A stretch of DNA of 64,000 bases, from NCBI RefSeq assembly GCF_000004825.1, contig NW_008805071.1, forward strand, positions 310,001-374,000, given 5' to 3'. Source of the DNA: Heterostelium album PN500 (lineage: Eukaryota; Evosea; Eumycetozoa; Acytosteliales; Acytosteliaceae). The notes under the pieces were generated by a model. It saw only the letters and a program-made list of their open reading frames with translations, made no database searches and was not told where the DNA came from. Below, piece after piece: positions 47,191 to 57,601 of the stretch. The translations under genes and the position numbers were made by a program. Position 1 is the first letter of the stretch; each line of letters begins with the position of its first letter.

Positions 47191-47194
47191 CAAC

Positions 47195-48130
47195 TAAGTA
47201 TGGCAATTGAGTCAACTGAGTCAACTGAGTCATCAACTCAGTCCAGTTACTGAGTTAACTAAGTCAGACCGGTATCTAAGTGGAATCAACTGAGTCTGGT
47301 AACTAACTAAGTCCGGTAACTCATAATTCAGTCGGTAACTGATTCAACTAAGTCATCAACTGAGTCCGGTAACTGAGTCAACTAAGTTCATTAACTAACT
47401 GAGTCCGGTAAATCAGTCAGGTAACTGAGTTAGGTAACTGAGTCAGGTAACTCTGTCAGGTAACTCTGTCTGGTAACTGAGTCCGGTAACTAATTCAATC
47501 TGGTAACTGAGTTTGGAAACTAACTGAGTCCGGTAACTCAGTCTGGTAACTCAGTCTGGTAACTGAGTTCGGTAACTGAGACCGGTAACTCAGTCAGGTA
47601 ACTGAGACCGGTAACTGAGACAGGTAACTGAGTCAGGTAACTCAGTCCGGTAACTCAGTCTGGTAACTCAGTCAGGTAACTCAGTCTGGTAACTCAGTCA
47701 GGTAACTGAGTCCGGTAACTGAGACAGGTAACTGAGTCAGGTAACTCAGTCCGGTAACTCAGTCTGGTAACTCAGTCTGGTAACTCAGTCTGGTAACTCA
47801 GTCTGGTAACTCAGTCTGGTAACTAACTAAGTCAGGTAACTGAGTCAGGTAACTAAGTCAGGTAACTGAGTCAGGTAACTCAGTCTGGTAACTGAGTCAG
47901 GTAACTGAGTCAGGTAACTCAGTCTGGTAACTGAGTCAGGTAACTGAGTCAGGTAACTAAGTCCGGTAACTGAGTCAGGTAACTGAGTCCGGTAACTCAG
48001 TCCGGTAACTCAGTCTGGTAACTCAGTCCGGTAACTCAGTCAGGTAACTGAGTCCGGTAACTGAGTTAACTAAGTCAACTTACTCAGTCCGGTGACTAAC
48101 TCAATCCGGTAACTCAGTCCAGCAACTAAG
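47195..48130. repeat. Minisatellite C, 14-bp unit GGTAACTGAGTC(A/C)
   Basis: About 65 imperfect units, with CAGTC alternating with GAGTC and frequent C/T exchange. The unit contains the near-palindrome ACTGAGT/ACTCAGT, and neighbouring units can pair with each other. It is entirely non-coding. Confidence 0.95.
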
Positions 48131-48408
48131 TGGAATCAACTTTGTTAAAAGAATAATTAAAGAATTTGAAAGATATCAACTTTTTATTTAAAATTTGGTT
48201 GATTGATATTGTTGTTTTAAGTTTTAATTTATGAGTGTGGGGTGTGTATTATGTTATCAACAAGGAAATAAGTAGTATTATTATTAATAAAAGTAGAAGT
48301 AGGTGAAGAAAACAATGTTGTTATTATTATTATTAGCTACATGTTTGTTATATATTGATTGATTGATTGATTGACAATGTTAACTTAATTTTATGTTAAT
48401 CTTCTCAT

Positions 48409-49080
48409 TTATTTCTTTGGAGAGGTTGCAGCAGCTTCCTTCTCTTCATCTTTCTCCTTTTCGACTTCATCTACCAACTATTCGACTTCGGATTCCTTGA
48501 ACAATTTAATTGGTTCATTTCATTTATTGATAGCAATTTCAATATTCTTAATTCCTGATTCTACAACCTATTTATTTGTTAATATCACAATAGTATTAAT
48601 AATAATAATAGTTAGTCATAGTTGTTTACTATATTTATAGTAATAAATGAATAATATATTATTACCTCAAGCAATGCTCTAACAGCCAATTTAATTGAAG
48701 CAGTATCACTCTCATCTGTAAAGTTCTTCTCTAAAAATTCACTGACAGTCTTTGAGTTACGTCCGATGGCGGCTGCCTGTTCCTTCAATGAACCGGGTGA
48801 TCTGTTTGAAAAAGTTTTGGTGTACCGTCTGAATCGAAACCGACAATCAATGTAGAAATACCGAATGGTCTAACACCACCACTTTGTGTATCTCTATAAC
48901 AATTGTTTAAAATTCATTAAATTAGTATCAATATTTAACTCGATCGCTATAATCTTTTTGTTTTGTTCAAAGTATATTTACTTGTTGAATTCCAGCGATA
49001 TATTTAGAGATATTCTACAGATGGTACACCATCCAATGATAATCTATATGATTGACACTCAACAAGAGCCTATAATAAAA
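48409..49080 (-). pseudogene. psmA7: Decayed proteasome alpha-7 (PSMA7/alpha4) gene copy, introns retained
   Basis: Minus-strand pieces spell the C-terminal two thirds of the alpha4 core-particle subunit: ALVECQSYRLSLDGVPSVEY, KYIAGIQQ, an intron, [20 protein letters not shown] then [12 protein letters not shown], a frame change, [30 protein letters not shown], an intron, GIKNIEIAIN, then EKEKDEEKEAAATSPKK and a stop. Defects: one-base changes after EYL and after LFQTD, and two in-frame stops (after AIN, and within SEVE-stop-LVDEV). Splice-like boundaries remain, so this was a DNA-level duplication, not a reverse-transcribed copy. The N-terminal exon is not seen. A functional copy must exist elsewhere. 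Confidence 0.88.
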
Positions 49081-49084
49081 TCTA

Positions 49085-49491
49085 AATAGATATTAAATAT
49101 ATAAAAATGTATAAATGTGTTAATGCTAATTAATTAGTTAGAGTAAAGTATTTATAAATAATGATGATAATGATGATTATTATTATTATGTTTCATAAAT
49201 GATATTAAACTTACCTTATTATATCTAAATAGTGTTAATTAAAAATATATATAAATATGAATAAATAGATTGATTGTTACTTTAATTAAAAAATTAATTA
49301 TGTGTGTGTTTGACTTTGGTGAAAAAAAAAAAAGTGAAAAAAAAAAAAAGTGAAAAAAAAATTTTGAGTTGTGCTGTGTGGTGAGTGTGGGTGTGAGTAT
49401 GAGTGTGGTGGGTGAAGTGTGGGTGATCCAAGATCAAAGTTAACATCGATCGATCGAAAGCTGCAAAGATTAAAATTTAGACTCTCTCAGC
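49085..49491. other. Non-coding, with poly-A and GTG-rich tracts
   Basis: About 400 bp: A+T-rich to 49310, then runs of GTGAAAAAAAAA units (49318-49360), then a GTG/GTGAGTGTGG-rich stretch to 49425 and a GATC-rich patch (CATCGATCGATCGAAAGC). No coding frame. Confidence 0.45.
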
Positions 49492-49584
49492 CTCATGGAT
49501 CGATAAGAAAATATTTTTTAATTTTAAACATATTTTACTATATAAAAAAAAAAAAAAAAATTTTAAATCTTATCGATCCATGAG
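49492..49584. repeat. 16-bp perfect inverted repeat around a poly-A loop
   Basis: CTCATGGATCGATAAG at 49492-49507 is complementary to 49569-49584. The 61-bp loop is A+T-rich and contains an A17 run. It marks the sharp border where base composition switches to G+C-rich. Confidence 0.9.
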
Positions 49585-50175
49585 TTTCCGGTGCCAACCA
49601 CGTGGAGGTGGAGTCTACTGGCACCTAGAGACCCCGATGGATTTATTGCCACAAACCATCGGCAGCATCTTTAATTGTTGTTGTTCCTGATCGACAGCGG
49701 AGTTAGAAGCCGAAGCAAATAAAACAACTTCGAAGAGGCAACAAAGAAAGTGATAGCTGTGGCGTTGCCTTCTGTACAGAGATTGTCGCCTCCATCTGCT
49801 CTGTGTCGCCACACCCGAAGATGCGACAGACTAGCAGCGTATGTATCACCTGCTTTCAGACTATATGAAGCCGTAACATGTGTTGGAGGTTTCCCTACCC
49901 TTGACCCAGTGCCATGCATCCTGTAGATCAACACAGAGGTTACCATGTGCAAGACCACCTGCAAGCAAGTGCGCTCATCCCAGCTTCGTCCGTCCACAGG
50001 CAACCGCTCACAACAATCTCCCCAACTGGCGGGTCGGGTGTACAGGTCGCCAGGTTTCTCTAATAACTAGGCTCTCATCAGAGGGTTCACTGATCGAGAC
50101 ATGCCGTCACGCTTGATAAGAGAGGCAAGGATCACAAGCAATGACACCCAGTTATCCCAGACCCTGGAAAGAAAA
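49585..50175. other. G+C-rich island, structured but with no recognisable gene
   Basis: About 590 bp with near-balanced composition. It opens with a strong hairpin-forming stretch (GGTGCCAACCACGTGGAGG ... CTACTGGCACC). Minus-strand frames of 65-110 codons exist (49671-50003) but show unusual Arg/His/Trp composition unlike local proteins. It could be an inserted foreign or RNA-coding segment. Confidence 0.45.
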
Positions 50176-50518
50176 AAAAAAGGACGAACCCATTGAAATG
50201 GATCACTTGGAATAGCTTGATTGTTATATTGGAAAATAGAATAAATAAAAAACAAAGTAGTCAGTTGTTAGTATTAATTAATGATATAAACAAATAATAA
50301 ATAAATAAATAAAGAACGAATACAAGAATAATTAAAATTAAATATAAATAAAACGAATATATTTATAAAATTAATTTATAATTATATTTATCCATTTATA
50401 TTTAATTTCAATCATATTTGTATTCGTTCCTAAATTATTTGATAGACCTACAAAAAAAACCTAGAGCTTCGTTAACCTGAATTTTACTTTATATTATTTA
50501 AATATAGAAAACAGATAT

Positions 50519-50739
50519 GATATTAATAAATAAACAACATTGTAAATAAATAATAAAAATAAATTTATAATAATATATTACCTTTTCAAAGATCCTTCGG
50601 CCGTGCCCACCCTGCCACCCATGCATCGACCAGTACCACCATATAGCCAAGACCATGACCAAAGAACCAGACTCTTTTAACATTGATCTACTTTTTACTT
50701 ATAATATACCAATATAATATTAATAAATAAACAACATTG

Positions 50740-50771
<32 letters not shown>

Positions 50772-50840
50772 ATATTACCATAACAAATATCCTTCGATCG
50801 TGCCCACCCTGCCACCCATGCATCGACCAGTACCACCAAA
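50519..50840. repeat. Direct duplication of about 125 bp
   Basis: 50519-50643 and 50716-50840 share ATAAACAACATTGTAAATAA, then ATCCTTCG(G/A)(C/T)CGTGCCCACC and CATGCATCGACCAGTACCAC, with an expanded TAAA run in the second copy. A minus-strand frame in the first copy (WWYWSMHGWQGGHGRRIFEK) followed by a GTAATA donor may be a former exon. Confidence 0.85.
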
Positions 50841-50888
50841 CCCAGAACCTAGAATCCAGATCACCATTCCATCCTGTTATTATAATTA

Positions 50889-52028
50889 TTATTTACTTTT
50901 ATTACTGGTTATTCTGAATTGGTAGGTATTATTATTTGGTTTTGGTTTGTTTTTGATATTGTTAATAATGTTTAAAATGTAATTGGCAGTGTTGTCAATG
51001 TTGGTGTTGATTTTGATGATTTTGTTGTCGTTGTTCTCTTTCCAATTAGTTGGTCTTCTAAATTGGAAGGTATTTTGGTTTGGTTTTGATCTGTCAATGA
51101 TTTTTATTTTGTAGTTTTGAATATAATATTTAATATTATGAATGTAATCAATTTTGTTTATATTGTTGTTATTTATATTGTAATCTATTTTATTTTGATT
51201 AACTGGAATTCTAAATTGATAGGTATTTTGATTTCCTATTGATTTAGTGTTATTGTTGTTGTTTTTCTTATACTTTATATTATCGTTATCATTGTTATTG
51301 TTGTTCTTTATAGTTGGTTGTTGCTGTTGCTGTTGCTGCTGTTCCTGTTGCTGCTGTTCCTGCTGTTGCTGCTGTTGCTGTTCCTGTTGTTGCTGTTGCT
51401 GCTGTTGCTGCTGTTGCTGTTCCTGTTGTTGCTGTTGCTGTTGTTGCTGTTGCTGTTGTTGCTGTTGCTGTTGTTGCTGTTGCTGTTGTTGCTGTTCCTG
51501 CTGTTCCTGTTGTTGCTGTTCCTGCTGTTGTTGCTGTTGCTGTTGTAATTGCTGTTGTTGCTGTTGTTGTTGTTGTTGTTGTAAATGCTGTTGTTGCTGT
51601 TGTTGTTGTTGTAATTGCTGTTGTTGATTTTGTTCTCTGGCTATTCTAGATCTTTCTTTGGAAAAGTACAAAAGGAACAGATTTCGATCTGACTCATCTT
51701 TAATCTCGAGTTTCTTTTGGTTGTAAACTGTTACTAAATCCAGTGATAAACTTGTGACTGGAAAGCTTTGGATAACTTCCTCCAGCGACTTATAATTAAC
51801 AATATTATTATCTTGTTGTGGTTGTTGTTGTTTGTGTTGCTGCTGTTGTTCATCGAATTCCCTTTTGACTCGAGTGAATTCATGGATAAAGTAATAAAAG
51901 AAACTCATTTGATCTTCTTCATCATCGAGCTCAGCCTTCTTTTTGAAATAAACACCAACTAATTCCCACGAATAGCTGGTAATTGGAAAATTATCTATCT
52001 TATCTTGAAGTTGTTGTGACATATGCAT
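50889..52028 (-). CDS. Polyglutamine protein with a tandemly duplicated N-terminal module
   Basis: A single exon of 379 residues from an ATG at 52028. Residues 7-60 and 82-133 are two copies of a helical module: FPITSYSWELVGVYFKKKAE...FFYYFIHEFTRVKRE and FPVTSLSLDLVTVYNQKKLE...LFLLYFSKERSRIARE. A Gln run of about 100 residues (51318-51623; CAA/CAG mixed, some Glu) follows, then Asn-rich sequence in which a box N(Q/N)NT(Y/F)QFR(I/R)P occurs three times, the last at the C-terminus. I know no domain with these features. It lies inside the region bounded by the long inverted repeat. The frame is uninterrupted, which argues for a functional gene. Confidence 0.72.
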   Translation of the reverse strand: MHMSQQLQDKIDNFPITSYSWELVGVYFKKKAELDDEEDQMSFFYYFIHEFTRVKREFDEQQQQHKQQQPQQDNNIVNYKSLEEVIQSFPVTSLSLDLVTVYNQKKLEIKDESDRNLFLLYFSKERSRIAREQNQQQQLQQQQQQQQHLQQQQQQQQQQQLQQQQQQQQEQQQQEQQEQQQQQQQQQQQQQQQQQQQQQQQQEQQQQQQQQQQQQEQQQQQQQEQQQQEQQQQQQQQPTIKNNNNNDNDNIKYKKNNNNNTKSIGNQNTYQFRIPVNQNKIDYNINNNNINKIDYIHNIKYYIQNYKIKIIDRSKPNQNTFQFRRPTNWKENNDNKIIKINTNIDNTANYILNIINNIKNKPKPNNNTYQFRITSNKSK

Positions 52029-53697
52029 GATTTATTTAATTTATAAAAATAATGAAATATATTTATGAGAGTGTATATTGATTATGATGTAAAAAAGATT
52101 TAAAAGCTAATATCTAAATTTATAATATCTATATATGTATATTTATGTAATTTAAGAATACTAATTTATTTGGAAATTTTTCACCCATTATATTTTTTAA
52201 TTTTTTTTTTTTTCTCAATACAGTATTGTTTTTGATTGTATTGGGACATTGATATGATACTGATATTATTTCTTTTGTTTATTCAAAAGGTTTCACTAAT
52301 CACTAGTAGTGATTGAACACTTTCAATTGTATAAGTGGCAAAACAACAATTTTATGACAATAATTGAAAACTATCAATAATAAAATGAAAAAGTAAATAA
52401 AAAAAAAGATAAGTTCTTTAATTGAAATTAAAATTAATTTATTTCTTATTTTTAAATGAAGAGAGTAAATGAGAAATCAACTATCTCTTTATTATTATCA
52501 ATGATCACTATCTAAAACTATATTTGATAGAAATTTGAAAGAAATATGTTAGTTTTGATCAATATTTTTCTTGAAAATATTGTGATATTAATAAAACTTA
52601 CTTAGAAATAACAAATTAATATGAATATTGCTTATATTGAAAAGCAAAATTTCGATATTAATAGTATTTACTAATATATTATTATTTAAATTAGATTTAA
52701 AAATAATCAATAATAATAAGAAACCGCCAAATTTTGAAATAATTAACGTCATTTTATCCGATGCTCTCAATTAAATAGAATAATATAATAAAAAGATGTC
52801 TTAAATTTAAAAGTTTGGTTGATGTTTTTTTGATTGGCAAAAAGAATAAAAATAAAAAAACACACAATCAGTGCAGAACACCCACACTTGACATTGTCAT
52901 TCAATTCCAATAAATCGTGAATCAAATCAATTAAATTGTGTTTCACTTTTAAATAAACAAACAAATATAATTTATTTAGATTTATTTTGGTAATATATTT
53001 ATCTCAACATAAAAGAAAGATTACTATATTATTTAAATATTTTATTCAATGAATACAACAAGTTGATATTTAAAATTAAAACAAAGTAATTTTTACTTAA
53101 AACTTTCAATTTTTTATTTATAATCAATTTATTTATTTGTTAAAAGTATAAAAGATAATTTATTTAATTCTTAGTTTAAAAAAATTAAATAAAAAAAAAC
53201 TAGAAAATAATCAAAATAAAAGTGTACATTCCTTTGATTTTCATTAATTTAATATTTCACCTTAACTCAACTTAAAAAAATAACAAACTAATAGTAATCT
53301 TAAGATGAGTGTGATAATAGAAATATCTTGATAATCATAATAATAATATAATACAGATAAGAAAAAAGTTTAATCGTTCAACTTGGTTTTATTCAATTGA
53401 AGAGTACAAACTATCAATACTTACAATTTTGGAAGTACGAATTATCAATATGCTATGAAAGAGATGTTTAGAATGATGAATAAGTTGAACACTTTAATCT
53501 AACTATACAATTCAATTTGAAATTTTCATTTTATAGTAAATCACTTCTATTCTAGTACTATTGTAATTATTGTTTTCACGAATCAATCCATTACTATTAC
53601 ACAATAGAATCATCTTACAATTTAAATATTTAATTATATACTACAATAATAATATTCTTCAATTATTATATTTAACAAAAAACAACAATATTATAGT
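52029..53697. other. Gene-free A+T-rich DNA
   Basis: About 1.67 kb, including the promoter of the polyglutamine gene. Only short frames with Ile/Leu/Asn/Phe composition occur (52588-52964). There is a small palindrome AATCACTAGTAGTGATT near 52298. I see no gene, RNA or element. Confidence 0.5.
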
Positions 53698-54150
53698 ATT
53701 TTTGCAACAAAAAAAAAAAAGATGAACTTGTCAAATAAAAGTGGGGTGTTGCAAATTCAATAAATTAATAAAATTGAAAATTAAGCTTGTTGTTTCTTCA
53801 TTGGTAATGATCGCCTGTTTTTTTTATTTTTGAGTATTATATTAAAATAAAATGAATTTTAATTAATTTTAATATTTATATTTCAAATTTGAATATTAAT
53901 TCATACTTTTAATTGGCGCTTAACAGTTGCCGCCAATTTTGAGTTCAAACTGTAAGTAAACGAATCAAATTTAAAACTATTTAAACCTATAATTTCATTC
54001 ACAATGTCATTTTTCAATATTTTTCAAATACAAATAATTTTGTAAGTAATAACTATTAATTATAACTTTAACTTATTTATATCTTTGTTTTACTAACTCT
54101 TTATTTTATCTATTTTAATCTCTTTCTTCTTTATCTCTTCTAATCTCTGT
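53698..54150 (-). repeat. Right arm of the long inverted repeat
   Basis: Inverted partner of 46035-46469. The inner end starts TTTGCAACAAAAA and GATGAACTTGTCAAATAAAA; the outer end finishes in ATCTTTGTTTTACTAACTCT and a CT-rich tract. Small differences include an indel in TTAATTAA(AT)AATTC and different A-run lengths. Confidence 0.95.
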
Positions 54151-54159
54151 CTCTCTCTT

Positions 54160-55265
54160 TGTCTACCATCTCTCGGTTCATACAACCTCTGTCGGTCCAT
54201 TCCTGTTTGCCTACCATCTATGTCATTGCCTACAATCTCTGTCATTGCTCACAACCTCTGTCCTTCCATCCTCTATCATTGCTCACCATCTCTGTCCGTC
54301 CATACAATCTCTGTCATTGCCTACAACCTTTGTCCGGCCACCCAACCTCTATCATTGCTCTCTATCTATGTCATTGCCTACAAACTCTGTCATTCCTCAC
54401 AACCTCTGTCATTTTCTCTGTCATTGCCTACCATCTCTGTCCGTCCACCCTCTGTCATTCCTCACAATATCATTGCCTACCACCTCTGTCATTATCTCTG
54501 CTATTGCTCACAATCTCTGTCCGTCCACCCACCCTCTGTAATTGCCTACAATCTCTATCATTGCCTACCACCTCTGTCATTCCTCACCATCTCTGCCGTC
54601 CACCCTCTGTCATTGCCCACAATCTCTATCATTGCCTACCACCTCTGTCATTCCTCACCATCTCTGTCCGTCCACCCACCCTCTGTAATTGCCTACAATC
54701 TCTATCATTGCCTACCACCTCTGTCATTCCTCACCATCTCTGCCGTCCACCCTCTATCATTGCCCTACCACCTCTGTCATTCCTCACCATCTCTGCCGTC
54801 CACCCTCTGTCATTGCCCACAATCTCTGTCATTTCCTCTGTAATCGCCTACAATCTCTGTCCGTCCATCTCCCATCCAATCTCTATCATTGCCTACAACC
54901 TCTGTCATTCCTCACAATCTATGTTCGTCCACCCACCCTATGTCATTGCCAAAACCTCTGTCATTGCTCACCATCTCTGTCCGTCCTTTCAACCTCTGTC
55001 ATTGCCTACCATCTCTGTCCATCCATCCAATCTCTGTCATTACCCACAACTTCTGTCCGTCCAACCAATCTCTGTCATTGTCTACAATCTATGTCATTGC
55101 CTACTATCTTTTTCCGTCCGTCCAACCTATGTCATTGCCTACAATCTATGTCATTGCTCACCATCTATGTCCGTCAATCCAATCTCTATCATTGCCGCAA
55201 CCTATGTCATTGCCTACAACCTCTGTCCGTCCACCCAATCTCTGTCTGCTCCTTCAATCATTGTC
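54160..55265. repeat. Minisatellite B, 19-bp unit CTCTGTCATTGCCTACAAC
   Basis: Nearly 60 imperfect units, with variants CCGTCCACC, CCTCACCAT and CCTACCAC. All three plus-strand frames stay open for up to 369 codons (ISVIAYNLCPS-type repeats) because 19 is not a multiple of 3 and the unit lacks stops, so I do not call them genes. It directly abuts the right inverted arm on its outer side. Confidence 0.95.
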
Positions 55266-55670
55266 TAAGTTTAACTCATTTAAAAACCAGATATCTGTTT
55301 TTTTCAATTTGCTGATTATATTCTTTAAATAAAAGATTAACAATATATAGTTAAAAAATAAAATTAATAAATTTGAATGTTGAGATTAAAAATAAAATAC
55401 TCGTATCTCAAATTGTAAATGATTTTAATATTAACAAATTTATTTTATATTGTTAATCTTTCTTTTCTATCAATAATTTATATTATTGTTGTTTTTTTAT
55501 TTGAGCAAGCTGTTCTTACAATTGATATAATAATTGTTGTTTGGAATGGTGATCGAATTTTTGTGTGCAGGTGCTTACTACTAACAAGTGTTGAATCTTT
55601 TGTCCTGTGTCATTGCTGATCTCACTGAAATGGCTCTACTGTAAATATTGAGATCGTTGTTTGTTGATTA

Positions 55671-55871
55671 TTAAGTTGATGCTGATGATGATGATGAGTT
55701 AATGATTTGAAACATCGCCAAGTTTTTTTCTTGTAACACCGAGAGGATTGCTTCATGAGTGTCGACCTGTTGCTTTTGCATCAGTGCAGCTATCGCATCG
55801 GCCTCTTCTCCAACTACTCAAAGTTTATTCAATAACAACACTGCATGTTTAGTTGTGATATCTTTTTTGAA
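55671..55871 (-). pseudogene. Fragment of an unidentified gene
   Basis: The minus strand reads FKKDITTKHAVLLLNKL, a TGA, then VVGEEADAIAALMQKQQVDT, HEAILSVLQEKNLAMFQIIN, a Ser run and TAA. The helix-rich, charged composition is clearly protein-like, but a stop splits it and no start is visible. The rest of 55266-56164 is A+T-rich and holds an (AT)n run near 55931-55952; no other gene seen. Confidence 0.45.
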
Positions 55872-56164
55872 TGTATATAATTATTACCATAAAAATAATC
55901 ATTAACTATCCACTATAAAGCTTCTATTAAAATATATATATATATATATATATTTGATAAAAAACAATGAATACTTAATAAAAACCAATTAAATAATTAT
56001 TAAAAAACCAATTCTGTTTTGTTTATCTAAGTATTCATTATTCTTTCTTTTTGTTAATTTTTTTTTATGTAAGTTTTTTAAAAATTTTTATCTATATAAT
56101 AATAATTAAATCTCTTTTTTTTAAAAATATAATATTTAATTATTTGTTTATTAACAAAACAATA

Positions 56165-57601
56165 ATGATTGATTTTATTAAACTATTTTTTGCAGTGCTA
56201 GTAATCGCAATTTCGATCAAGTGTTTTCAAAAATATCAACAACAGGTGTCAGAACCACCAAAGCAGCAAAATTTAATACTTCGAAATAAACAAACAAAAC
56301 CAAGCTATATAAATAAGAATTATCAAAACAAAGAAATGTCGGATGAATCACAATCAACAAAATCAACAACAACAACAACAATGGGTAACTCTTTAAGTTA
56401 TGATAGATCAAAGAGTATTGGTAATAACTTTGCTGATGACGATGTTGATAAAACACAACAAGTAGATACTACTACTAGTAACACAAATAAAAATAATAAG
56501 AATAAATTTGAACAAAATGAGAACGAAGAGAAACAACAATCGCAACAACAATCACAAGAACAAGAGGAATCACCTGTAAAACAACAAATCTATAAAAAGA
56601 CCAAGAAAGAGAGTTATAGATCGTTTAAGACATTACAGGAGTTTGGTTATTTCTATAATGATGAAGGTCAGTTGCGTTCGATCGACAATCCCAATGACAA
56701 GTTTAAGTTCATCGATCAGGAGCACTATGAGATATTTGGTGACTTTATCGCTCAACATGTACAGCTGCTAATGAAAACAGAGTTCAATTTGGATGAAATC
56801 GCTATTCCACTGAAAGAGACAGAGGAAGACAACATCGACCTGAATATCAACCACAGAGAACTTCACAATGAAAACAGAAAAGATCCAAACACTGCACACT
56901 CAAACATCTTCCTCTCACAGGATTTCTATACCAACAGCAAGCTGATGATTATCATCTGTGGAAGTGGACAGGTTCGTGCGGGTCAATGGGCAAGAAGCCT
57001 GTGTATAAACGATTGTCTTGACTCGGGAACAATCTTGCCATACCTACGCGAAGCACGAGCACGTGGTTTCGCGTTTATCATCTTAAATCCCAATCAGACA
57101 ACCGGCAAAGCGAGCAACGGTCAAACACAGTATGTGCGTGGCAGCGAGACACCGTACAACCACGTCAGTTACGTCGAGCGCTACTTCCTAAGTCGGTCGC
57201 CAGCCTCGCAGATTGTGATTGTCGCACACTCATTCGGTGGTCAGCTAACCATGAACTTGGTAGCCGGCAACCGAGCACTGCTACCGAAGCTGGTGGCGAT
57301 CGGTCTAACAGACAGCGTGCACGGCAGAACCAAGATGTCAGAGTCGGCCAAAGCATTCCTCGCCGAGAACTGTTGCAACTGGGTCATCTCTCGCGATCCA
57401 CTCGACACCGACTTTGGCCAGCGAAACCACTGCAAGGCAGTGTCGGCCGGCACCACCGTCCACGAGCGATCCTCAGCATCCTGTATCAACTCACTATTTA
57501 AATTTATAGATCAACGTTTAAATCAACAACAAACGACTCAAACTACTACTCAAGATGAAATAGATGAAGATTCTACACAACCTTCATCATCAAATTATTA
57601 A
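56165..57601 (+). CDS. FAM172/Arb2-domain protein
   Basis: A single exon of 478 residues. I take the ATG at 56165 (MIDFIKLFFAVLVIAISIKC), which gives an N-terminal membrane anchor; upstream in-frame codons begin with TTG in A+T-rich leader. After a Gln/Thr/Asn-rich linker the domain begins at about residue 150: FKTLQEFGYFYNDEGQLRSI, EHYEIFGDFIAQHVQLLMKT. The conserved core follows: IIICGSGQVRAGQWARSLCI, DCLDSGTILPYLREARARGF, a nucleophile-elbow-like VAHSFGGQ, LTDSVH and NCCNWV. These are hallmarks of FAM172A/Arb2, an alpha/beta-hydrolase-like fold linked to Argonaute/chromatin silencing in yeast and splicing in animals. Whether it is an active hydrolase is unknown. Confidence 0.9.
   Translation: MIDFIKLFFAVLVIAISIKCFQKYQQQVSEPPKQQNLILRNKQTKPSYINKNYQNKEMSDESQSTKSTTTTTMGNSLSYDRSKSIGNNFADDDVDKTQQVDTTTSNTNKNNKNKFEQNENEEKQQSQQQSQEQEESPVKQQIYKKTKKESYRSFKTLQEFGYFYNDEGQLRSIDNPNDKFKFIDQEHYEIFGDFIAQHVQLLMKTEFNLDEIAIPLKETEEDNIDLNINHRELHNENRKDPNTAHSNIFLSQDFYTNSKLMIIICGSGQVRAGQWARSLCINDCLDSGTILPYLREARARGFAFIILNPNQTTGKASNGQTQYVRGSETPYNHVSYVERYFLSRSPASQIVIVAHSFGGQLTMNLVAGNRALLPKLVAIGLTDSVHGRTKMSESAKAFLAENCCNWVISRDPLDTDFGQRNHCKAVSAGTTVHERSSASCINSLFKFIDQRLNQQQTTQTTTQDEIDEDSTQPSSSNY

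Noticed and set aside
49671-50003. 110-codon minus-strand frame in the G+C-rich island
   Set aside because: Arg/His/Trp-rich composition unlike local proteins, overlapped by other open frames; long frames are expected by chance in G+C-rich DNA.
50020-50100. Hammerhead-ribozyme-like core on the minus strand (CTGATGA ... GAAA with a CTGGCG/CGCCAG stem)
   Set aside because: Stem III can form, but stem II cannot (no G-C closing pair, only three internal pairs), so the catalytic fold is not supported.
51247-51649. Poly-Cys, poly-Leu and poly-Ala/Val frames
   Set aside because: Antisense shadows of the polyglutamine tract of the 50889-52028 gene.
46035-54150. Polinton-like giant element bounded by the long inverted arms
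   Set aside because: No polymerase, integrase, packaging ATPase or capsid-like gene is visible between the arms.
54159-55332. Plus-strand frames up to 369 codons over minisatellite B
   Set aside because: Three overlapping frames are open at once because the 19-bp unit lacks stops; this is repeat structure, not coding selection.
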